Assembly: GCA_020724185.1 (NCBI GenBank)
Contig: DYHL01000033.1
Location: 1 to 11,822, forward strand
Length of the DNA stretch: 11,822 nucleotides
Direction of reading: 5' to 3'
Source: Candidatus Nitrosymbiomonas sp.
Lineage (GTDB): Bacteria; Sysuimicrobiota; Sysuimicrobiia; Sysuimicrobiales; Humicultoraceae
Position numbers and translations under genes: made by a program
The notes under the pieces: generated by a model
What the model was told of the DNA's origin: nothing
The model's database searches: none
What the model saw: only the letters and a program-made list of their open reading frames with translations
Shown: one piece after another, positions 6,913-11,822 of the stretch
Layout of the letters: each line of letters begins with the position of its first letter
How positions within the stretch are numbered: the stretch's first letter is position 1

Positions 6913-8106
6913 GTGAGACACGAACCCATCACCATGGCAACAGCGTTCCACCCCATTGTTCTCGCCGTCGCCGTCCTCGTCGCGGGCCTGGCGGGCTCCG
7001 TGGCCTCTGCGGTACAGGAGCGCACCGCCGAGCTCGTGGCCGTCGTGCGGGGCCCGGCCGGACGCCCCGTGTCTGAGGCCGAAGTGGTCGCCTCCGGCGG
7101 CGACTGGCATGCAGCGACGACGGACGGAGCCGGCCAGGCGCGGCTGCCGGTCACCACGGGCACGTGGGATGTTGTCGTGATTCATCCTGATCTGGCGATC
7201 GTGCCATCCAGCCGCAGCGTGACCGTGCGGACCGGCGAGCGCAGGGCCGTGGAGTTCCAGGCGCTGTCCCGATCGGTTGAGATCAAGGGACGCGTCCACT
7301 TCCGCTCGGAACCGCCGTCAACGCTGGCGGCACTGCACGCGGCGGCGTATGCCGAGGACCCCGCTGCGGGCATCCTGCCGGTCTCGGTCGTCGCGCTGTC
7401 GGACGACCGGTCTTTCGCCCTGCGCGTCCCGCCCGGACGCTGGCGCATCGGCCTCCTTGAGGTTGTCCACGCAGGCGTCTCCAGGCCGGTCGTGGCCGAG
7501 CCAGGCCAGGAATCGCGGGTTGAACTGGAGGTGGACTTTGGGGGGCTGACCGGCGCGATGGGGCTGGTGTTCGAGGCAGGGCTGATCACCGAGCGGATCG
7601 GGCCAGCGTTCTCGCTCACCACGGTAGGGCTCTACGCGATCGGGACCGACCGACAGCGTCGTGTCCTGGCGACCACGCAGGCGCGAGCCGATCAGACCTA
7701 TAGCATCCTGGCGGCGCCCCCGGCCGGGACGGCGCTGGCGGTCTTTGCCTGGCGCCCCGGTGGGACCGCGGTGCCGGCGGCGGTCCGCGTCTTCGCCGCG
7801 TCAGGGGAGGCGGCATTCGCCGATTTCCGGTTCGTTGTGAACTCGGGTACGCTCATCGGCGCCGTGGTGGACGGCATCGGCCGACCGGTCGCCGAGGCCT
7901 GGGTCGCCGTCGCCTCCGCGGTTCGTCACGAGGAATGGATGATGGAGGGCAAACCGGTGCACGCACTGGATGGGGCCTTCCGCATGAGGGTCCCGCTCGG
8001 ACCCGTCCTCGTCCGGGCCTGGCGAGACCCACGCCGGCCGGGCGAGCAGCTACGCGTGTCAGTCCCGAGCCAGGCGCCGGTGGCGGTGCGTCTGGAAGTG
8101 CCGTAG
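6913..8106 (+). CDS. Secreted protein with two carboxypeptidase-regulatory-like beta domains, function unknown
   Basis: GTG 6913 is preferred because GGAGGGG lies 9 bases upstream; ATG 6934 or 6943 are alternatives. The 397-residue protein has a signal peptide (hydrophobic about 14-31, cleavage near ASA-VQER at 33). An N-terminal regulatory-like beta sandwich lies at about 38-118 (RGPAGRPVSEAEVVASGGDW, then TDGAGQARLPV). The middle region contains GLVFEAGLITERIGPAFS (217-234) and TQARADQTY (255-263). A second beta domain lies at about 312-397 (IGAVVDGIGRPVAEAW, then ALDGAFRMRVPLGPVLVRAW). No catalytic motif is visible. Such domains usually aid folding, carbohydrate or protein contact, but no role can be assigned here. 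It is the intact paralogue of the frameshifted gene at 1766-3095, about half identical by eye and most alike in the central GLVFEAG segment. It is the last gene before the T-box leader. Confidence 0.8.
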   Translation: MRHEPITMATAFHPIVLAVAVLVAGLAGSVASAVQERTAELVAVVRGPAGRPVSEAEVVASGGDWHAATTDGAGQARLPVTTGTWDVVVIHPDLAIVPSSRSVTVRTGERRAVEFQALSRSVEIKGRVHFRSEPPSTLAALHAAAYAEDPAAGILPVSVVALSDDRSFALRVPPGRWRIGLLEVVHAGVSRPVVAEPGQESRVELEVDFGGLTGAMGLVFEAGLITERIGPAFSLTTVGLYAIGTDRQRRVLATTQARADQTYSILAAPPAGTALAVFAWRPGGTAVPAAVRVFAASGEAAFADFRFVVNSGTLIGAVVDGIGRPVAEAWVAVASAVRHEEWMMEGKPVHALDGAFRMRVPLGPVLVRAWRDPRRPGEQLRVSVPSQAPVAVRLEVP

Positions 8107-8131
8107 GTACCGGGGCCCAGCGAGCAGGAAA

Positions 8132-8160
8132 TTCCCCTGCAGTGGCGAAGGTAGTATTTT
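8132..8160 (+). promoter_or_regulatory. Possible sigma-70-type promoter of the T-box / trpB2 transcript
   Basis: TATTTT at 8155-8160 matches four of six bases of a -10 box. TTCCCC at 8132-8137, 17 bases upstream, is a poor -35 box. Transcription would begin near 8167, just before the first base-paired element of the T-box leader. That placement, more than the box quality, supports the call. A short 5-bp inverted repeat (GCAGG/CCTGC, 8124-8140) overlaps the -35 position; its role is unclear. Confidence 0.35.
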
Positions 8161-8378
8161 AACCAACCCGATGACCGGGACGAGTACGCGCCAGGCGGGC
8201 GCGCAGAGAGCTGCTAAGGTGGAAGGCAGCCGCAGCGCGGCGCGGAATGGACCCGTGAGGTGTGCAGTGAACGCGCAGGACGCGCCGCAAGCGCAACCGC
8301 GCCACTAGCTGCACCGGTTGATTCGCCGTTAGCGGATCAGAGCGCTGCGGGTTCGCGCACAGCGATCCCCCGGAACAT

Positions 8379-8408
8379 GGGTGGCACCACGGAGCCGGCC
8401 TCCGTCCC
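8379..8408 (+). promoter_or_regulatory. T-box antiterminator with UGGC bulge
   Basis: GGG (8379-8381) pairs with CCC (8406-8408). TGGCACC (8382-8388) forms the seven-base bulge. ACGGAG (8389-8394) pairs with CTCCGT (8400-8405) around a CCGGC loop. The bulge bases TGGC (8382-8385) are complementary to a tRNA 3' end GCCA, which has discriminator G as in bacterial tRNA-Trp. The 3' strand of this helix is also the 5' strand of the terminator, so the two structures exclude each other. Confidence 0.9.
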
Positions 8409-8432
8409 TCGACGGAGGCCGGCATTATTCTT
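8394..8432 (+). terminator. Intrinsic terminator of the T-box leader
   Basis: A perfect 13-bp inverted repeat, GCCGGCCTCCGTC (8394-8406) and GACGGAGGCCGGC (8411-8423), encloses a CCTC loop. It is followed by ATTATTCTT, a broken T-tract. It is the default OFF structure of the leader and competes with the antiterminator for bases 8400-8408. It ends about 50 bases before the trpB2 start. Confidence 0.9.
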
Positions 8433-8480
8433 CCCGTCGAGGCATGGGCCGGCGACGGGGAACAACGAGGGGGTGTAGAG

Positions 8481-9839
8481 ATGGAATCCACCAAGTTCCT
8501 GCTCGGCGAGGGCGACGTGCCGAAGGCCTGGTACAACATCGTCGCCGACCTGCCGGTGCCGCCGGCGGCGGTGCTCCACCCGGGGACCAGGCAGCCGATC
8601 GGCCCGGCCGACCTTGCGCCGCTGTTTCCGATGGAGCTCATCAAGCAGGAGGTCAGCACCGAGCGCGAGATCGAGATCCCCAAGCCGGTGCGCGACGTCT
8701 ATCGCATGTGGAGGCCGACGCCTCTGTATCGGGCGCGGCGGCTGGAGGCGGCGCTCGACACGCCGGCCCGCATCTACTACAAGTACGAGGGCACCAGCCC
8801 GGCCGGCAGCCACAAGCCCAACACCGCGGTGGCGCAGGCTTTCTACAACAAGCAAGAGGGCGTGCGGCGGCTGGCTACCGAGACCGGTGCTGGCCAGTGG
8901 GGCAGCGCGCTGGCGCTGGCGTGCCGGCTGTTTGGTCTCGATTGCACGGTCTACATGGTGCGCGTCTCCTACGACCAGAAGCCCTACCGCAAGCTGATGA
9001 TGCAGACCTGGGGCGCGGACGTGCTATCGAGCCCCACCGACCGCACCCACGCCGGGCGGGCGATCCTCGAGAGGACGCCGGATTCGCCCGGCAGCCTGGG
9101 CATCGCCATCAGCGAGGCGGTCGAGGATGCTGCGACCCACGACGATACCAAGTACTCGCTCGGCAGCGTGCTCAACCACGTGATGCTGCACCAGACCGTC
9201 ATCGGGCTAGAGGCGCGCCGGCAGATGGAGATGGCCGGCGACGCTCCTGACGTGGTCATTGGCTGCGTCGGCGGCGGCAGCAACTTCTCCGGTCTCATGT
9301 TCCCGTTCATGCCGGAGAAGTTCAAGGGCAGCGGTACTCGCTTCGTCGCGGTCGAGCCCGAAGCGTGCCCGACGCTGACCCGCGGCGACTACCTCTACGA
9401 CTTCGGCGATACGGCGGCCACCACACCGCTGGTGAAGATGTACACCCTGGGGCACACGTTCGTGCCGCCGGGCATTCACGCGGGCGGGCTGCGCTACCAC
9501 GGCGACGCGCCGCTGCTATGCCTGCTCTATCACCACAAGTACGTCGAGGCCGTGGCCTACCAGCAGCGGACGGTCTTCGACGCCGCGCTGCAGTTTGCGC
9601 GCACCGAGGGGATCATCCCGGCGCCAGAGGCGGCGCACGCCATCCGCAAGGCGATTGACGAGGCGTTGGAAGCGAAGAAGGAAGGTCGGCCGCGGACGAT
9701 TCTCCTTGGACTCTCCGGCCACGGCCACTTCGACATGGCGGCCTACGAGGCGCACCTGGCAGGCCGGCTGGAGGACTTCGCCTACCCAGAGGACGCGATC
9801 AAGACGGCGATGCGGGAGCTGGCAGTGTTGCAGCCCTGA
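8481..9839 (+). CDS. trpB: Tryptophan synthase beta chain, TrpB2 type
   Basis: The 452-residue cytoplasmic enzyme starts at ATG 8481, 7 bases after GAGGGGG (8467-8473). It catalyses PLP-dependent condensation of indole with L-serine to tryptophan. The PLP lysine is Lys112 in PAGSHKPNTA. The catalytic glutamate is Glu135 in ETGAGQWG, where Trp stands after Gln as in the TrpB2 branch instead of the His of classic TrpB1. The phosphate-binding loop is GCVGGGSN (261-268). The ~50-residue longer N-terminus (WYNIVADLPVPPAAVLHPGT) and overall length also mark TrpB2. No trpA or other trp gene is adjacent, which is common for TrpB2, a form thought to act alone on free indole or with a variant TrpA. Expression should be controlled by the Trp T-box directly upstream. 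It converges with the minus-strand DUF2283 gene, 24 bases beyond its stop. Confidence 0.96.
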   Translation: MESTKFLLGEGDVPKAWYNIVADLPVPPAAVLHPGTRQPIGPADLAPLFPMELIKQEVSTEREIEIPKPVRDVYRMWRPTPLYRARRLEAALDTPARIYYKYEGTSPAGSHKPNTAVAQAFYNKQEGVRRLATETGAGQWGSALALACRLFGLDCTVYMVRVSYDQKPYRKLMMQTWGADVLSSPTDRTHAGRAILERTPDSPGSLGIAISEAVEDAATHDDTKYSLGSVLNHVMLHQTVIGLEARRQMEMAGDAPDVVIGCVGGGSNFSGLMFPFMPEKFKGSGTRFVAVEPEACPTLTRGDYLYDFGDTAATTPLVKMYTLGHTFVPPGIHAGGLRYHGDAPLLCLLYHHKYVEAVAYQQRTVFDAALQFARTEGIIPAPEAAHAIRKAIDEALEAKKEGRPRTILLGLSGHGHFDMAAYEAHLAGRLEDFAYPEDAIKTAMRELAVLQP

Positions 9840-9863
9840 GGGCAAACGGCGACAGACCGCTTC

Positions 9864-10103
9864 CTATCCTCTTGCGACGGGCCTCAGATCGGCTGTCACA
9901 GGCAGTTCGAGCAGTTCGCCACGCAGGAGCCGGGTCGAGAAGAACAGGACCTCGAGATGTTCGATCTCGCCGGTCGCAGGGTTCAGCCGGGCGACCACCT
10001 CGTCACCCAGTTCCTCCGTCTCCTGCTCCGGATAGGGAGGACGCGTGCCGATGTACAGTATGTCCGCCTCGCGGTCGTACCTGAAGGTCAGCCTCGTTTC
10101 CAT
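9864..10103 (-). CDS. DUF2283-family small protein
   Basis: The 79-residue product has the DUF2283 signature FRYDREADILYIG near its N-terminus (residues 7-19), followed by GDEVVARLNPATGEIEHLEVL, a compact beta-rich domain. ATG at 10103 is the natural start and gives normal family length; a G-rich stretch upstream is a weak ribosome site. DUF2283 genes are, from memory, often found beside a small DUF4258-like or RelE-like gene and are suspected antitoxins; this is not established for this protein. Here the upstream sequence encodes a start-less piece of such a partner (see the next feature), so the protein may be an antitoxin left behind. It lies downstream of hsdM on the same strand and converges with trpB2. 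Confidence 0.82.
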   Translation of the reverse strand: METRLTFRYDREADILYIGTRPPYPEQETEELGDEVVARLNPATGEIEHLEVLFFSTRLLRGELLELPVTADLRPVARG

Positions 10104-10261
10104 GTACCGGCCCCCCTGAGGCCAGTATACCAGCGCGAGAACATCCGGGCGTCGGGCAAACGCGTGCTTCGCCGGATCTGATCCGGGGTCGTGAGGGTTT
10201 CGGCGATTCGGGCATCGGCGCGCCCTGCGCCATCAGGTATATCGGCCGTGCCGCCTCGACG
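10088..10261 (-). pseudogene. Remnant of a small toxin-like (DUF4258-type) gene
   Basis: Read on the minus strand, the frame directly after the hsdM stop codes for RIAETLTTPDQIRRSTRLPD, then ARMFSRWYTGLRG (about 10106-10210). This matches what I recall of small DUF4258 / toxin-like proteins (I.ETL..PD.IR.S..DP....YY.WY...GGKYL.VVVK). No start codon lies before the conserved part, and the C-terminal VVVK half is missing. The frame runs on to a TGA at 10088-10090, inside the DUF2283 gene. One extra G in the G6 run at 10111-10116 would fuse it to the DUF2283 frame as RGGRYMETRL. It therefore looks like a toxin gene whose 3' half was deleted up to the antitoxin start. Family assignment is from pattern memory only. 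Confidence 0.5.
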
Positions 10262-11797
10262 TTATGGGTGGGGCCGGCGAAGGGCGGCGAGGGCTTCAGT
10301 AACCTCCCGCCCTTTCGCTTCGATGAGGTCCAGTAGTTCCTCCGGCGTGCGGGTATCTTCCTGCGACCTGGCGTGGGGGTTCACCGCCTTGAGATCGTAG
10401 TTCCGGGCCTCGATTGCCTCGCGGGTCACCGTCCAACTCCGGGGGCTGTCCGCGCGCTCAGGCAGGAGGCGGAGGAAGTCCTCGAAGTGCGCCGCTGTCA
10501 GCGGTGATTTCTTCCCGACCTTGACGTCCGAGAGGTCGTAGTACCAGATCCGTTCCGTCGGACCGCCCCGGGTGAAGAAGAGCAGGTTGGCCTTGACGCC
10601 TGCGCCCGCATTCACAAACGTCCCTGGCGGAAGGCTCAGGATGCACCACAGGTCGCAGCCGTCCAGCAGCTTGCGTTTCGTCTGCACGAAGGCGGTCTCG
10701 TTGGTGCGAAAGAGCACGCCCTCATCGAGCACGATGCCGCAGCGGCCGCCTGGCTTCAGGCTGTCAATGACGTGCTGGACGAACAGCACCTGGGTGGCGC
10801 TGGTCTTGTAGGCGAAGCGCGTCTGCGCGTCCTTGCCCTCCTTCCCGCCAAAGGGCGGGTTCATCAGGATCACGTCGAAGAGCGCTGGCGCTTCGGTGAA
10901 CAAGCCGCCGTAGGTCTCGGCCCCGGTCAGCGTGTTCCCATGCCAGATGCGGGGCTCGTCAATGTTGTGAAGCACGAGGTTGGCCAGGGCGATGGGATAG
11001 ATGGCGTTGTCCTTCTCGCGTCCATAGAAGGTCCGATGCTTGAGGATTTCCAGTTGGTCCGGCGCCGTGATCTTCTCGTTGTTGGGCCCGGCCATGTGCT
11101 CGTAGGACTGCGCCAGGAACCCGCCGGTGCCGCACCCCGGATCGTAGATCGTTCCGCCGATCTTCGGGGCGATGACCCTGACCATGACGCGGATGACCTC
11201 GCGCGGGGTGAAGAACTGGCCCCCGTCGTTGCCCTTCTCTCCCATCTTGAGGAGCAGTCCCTCGTAGACCTGGGAGAGGGTGAAGATGTGGGTCTGGTCC
11301 ACCACCTGATCGCTGATCTCGTTGACCTTGTCCAGCACGTCGAGGAAGTTACGCTCGGTGTCGATTCGGGTCCGCTCCACCCCCGACATGATTTCGCTGA
11401 TGATCTTCTGGCGCGGCGTGGCGCCGGGCCGGTCCTTGAGCCCCTTGAGGTGCGGCAGCAGTTCGCTGTGCACGAAGCCGAAGAACGCCCCCAGCGCCCC
11501 GTTCTGGAGTTCCTGCCGCCTGGCCCCGCCCGGCGCTGCCCAGTCCTGCCAGCGGTAGGGCGGTTCCAGCGACGGGATGAACTCAGCGCCGACCGCCTCG
11601 GCCTCCTCGGCCTCGCGGGCCTCCCGCTCGTCCAGGATACGCAGGAAGAGTATCCAGCTCAGTTCGGGAACATACTGCAGGGCCCCGGCGCAGTTCGAGC
11701 GGCGCATGATGTCGCAGATGGACTTGATCGCCCCGTTGAGCGACTGCTGGGAGTTGAGACGCCTGGAGTTGCTGTTCGGTGACGATCGCCGCGGCAT
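10262..11797 (-). CDS. hsdM: Type I restriction-modification N6-adenine methyltransferase subunit HsdM
   Basis: The 511-residue cytoplasmic protein transfers a methyl group from S-adenosylmethionine to adenine in the target of a type I system. An N-terminal helical HsdM_N domain (about 15-150: IKSICDIMRRSNCAGALQYV) precedes the methylase domain. GGQFFTPREV (about 192-201) is the typical family motif. DPGCGTGGF (219-227) is SAM-binding motif I. NPPFGG (313-318) is the catalytic N/DPPY/F motif IV. ATG 11797 is preferred to TTG 11800 because of ribosome-site spacing. The C-terminus has the usual EARNYDLKAVNPH, followed by a helix that contacts HsdS. No hsdS or hsdR lies downstream in the window; they would have to be upstream, beyond the right edge, or absent. 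Length and all key residues are normal, so an active subunit is expected. Confidence 0.95.
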   Translation of the reverse strand: MPRRSSPNSNSRRLNSQQSLNGAIKSICDIMRRSNCAGALQYVPELSWILFLRILDEREAREAEEAEAVGAEFIPSLEPPYRWQDWAAPGGARRQELQNGALGAFFGFVHSELLPHLKGLKDRPGATPRQKIISEIMSGVERTRIDTERNFLDVLDKVNEISDQVVDQTHIFTLSQVYEGLLLKMGEKGNDGGQFFTPREVIRVMVRVIAPKIGGTIYDPGCGTGGFLAQSYEHMAGPNNEKITAPDQLEILKHRTFYGREKDNAIYPIALANLVLHNIDEPRIWHGNTLTGAETYGGLFTEAPALFDVILMNPPFGGKEGKDAQTRFAYKTSATQVLFVQHVIDSLKPGGRCGIVLDEGVLFRTNETAFVQTKRKLLDGCDLWCILSLPPGTFVNAGAGVKANLLFFTRGGPTERIWYYDLSDVKVGKKSPLTAAHFEDFLRLLPERADSPRSWTVTREAIEARNYDLKAVNPHARSQEDTRTPEELLDLIEAKGREVTEALAALRRPHP

Positions 11798-11802
11798 CAA
11801 CG

Positions 11803-11810
11803 TTCCTCCA
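11803..11810 (-). promoter_or_regulatory. Ribosome binding site of hsdM
   Basis: On the minus strand TGGAGGAA stands just before the gene. From GGAGG there are 7 bases to ATG at 11797 but only 4 to TTG at 11800, which decides for the ATG start. Confidence 0.75.
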
Positions 11811-11822
11811 CAGGTTTCAGCA

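Larger units (their letters stand above)
8168..8432 (+). promoter_or_regulatory. T-box riboswitch leader, tRNA-Trp specific
   Basis: The 374-base gap before trpB2 has the ordered parts of a transcriptional T-box. The stem I base carries GATGA then CGGG (8176-8179), pairing with CCCG (8252-8255). The loop strand GACGAGTA (8179-8186) faces the specifier strand. CGCGCC (8187-8192) pairs with GGCGCG (8239-8244). The specifier loop reads GAA-TGG-A with codon TGG, tryptophan, at 8248-8250. Distally, AGAGAG is followed by GCTGC/GCAGC (8210-8214 and 8226-8230) enclosing a GGTGGAA loop. A possible stem III, CGCTG/CAGCG, lies at 8343-8364. The T-box sequence GGGTGGCACCACGG is at 8379-8392. Uncharged tRNA-Trp should pair its anticodon with TGG and its GCCA end with the UGGC bulge, allowing read-through into trpB2. 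Specifier, bulge base and downstream gene all point to tryptophan. Confidence 0.93.

Noticed and set aside
8124..8140. Short inverted repeat GCAGG/CCTGC as terminator of the preceding gene
   Set aside because: Only five base pairs, and no T-tract follows.
10003..10233. Minus-strand 76-codon frame overlapping the DUF2283 start
   Set aside because: Its translation (MPESPKPSRPRIRSGEARV...) has no domain pattern; the neighbouring frame carries the toxin-like match.
10772..11782. Plus-strand 336-codon open frame opposite hsdM
   Set aside because: It is the antisense shadow of a confident hsdM gene with intact motifs; GC-rich codon use keeps the opposite frame open. Its translation shows no recognisable domain.
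1..11822. CRISPR arrays, tRNA or rRNA genes, insertion sequences, attachment sites
   Set aside because: I saw no regularly spaced repeats, cloverleaf or rRNA-like sequence, transposase or integrase coding, or terminal inverted repeats on either strand.

Overview
The window is GC-rich, densely packed bacterial chromosome. I cannot name the organism. A tryptophan-specific T-box leader ahead of a TrpB2-type tryptophan synthase beta chain argues for a lineage that uses T-box riboswitches: Firmicutes, Actinomycetota, Chloroflexota or related uncultured Terrabacteria such as Armatimonadota or CSP1-3-like phyla. No 16S or tRNA gene is present to settle this.

Layout. (1) Positions 1-8106, all on the plus strand, form a run of mostly exported hydrolases: the 3' part of an alpha/beta hydrolase; a membrane-anchored or secreted HExxH metallopeptidase; a secreted protein with carboxypeptidase-regulatory-like beta domains, broken by frameshifts; a gamma-glutamyltranspeptidase-family Ntn hydrolase whose gamma-glutamyl-binding residues are largely replaced; a short 3' gene remnant; a secreted M28 aminopeptidase-like enzyme with a foreign C-terminal tail; the 3' third of an amidohydrolase; and an intact paralogue of the broken beta-domain protein. 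At least three genes here are broken or 5'-truncated, so the block looks like one undergoing duplication and decay, or it carries assembly errors. (2) Positions 8107-8480 are a noncoding leader that reads as a complete Trp T-box: stem I with a TGG specifier, antiterminator with a UGGC bulge, and an intrinsic terminator. It controls (3) trpB2 at 8481-9839. (4) On the minus strand, convergent with trpB2, lie a small DUF2283 protein, a start-less remnant that looks like its toxin-type partner, and hsdM, the methyltransferase subunit of a type I restriction-modification system, whose start is at the right edge.

How they fit together. The exported peptidases and amide hydrolases could together scavenge peptides outside the cytoplasmic membrane, but this is inferred from proximity and signal peptides only. 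The best supported regulatory unit is the T-box plus trpB2: uncharged tRNA-Trp should relieve termination and raise TrpB2 synthesis. The hsdM / DUF2283 end is a separate accessory, defence-type segment. No trpA, hsdS, hsdR, CRISPR array, insertion sequence, rRNA or tRNA is visible.
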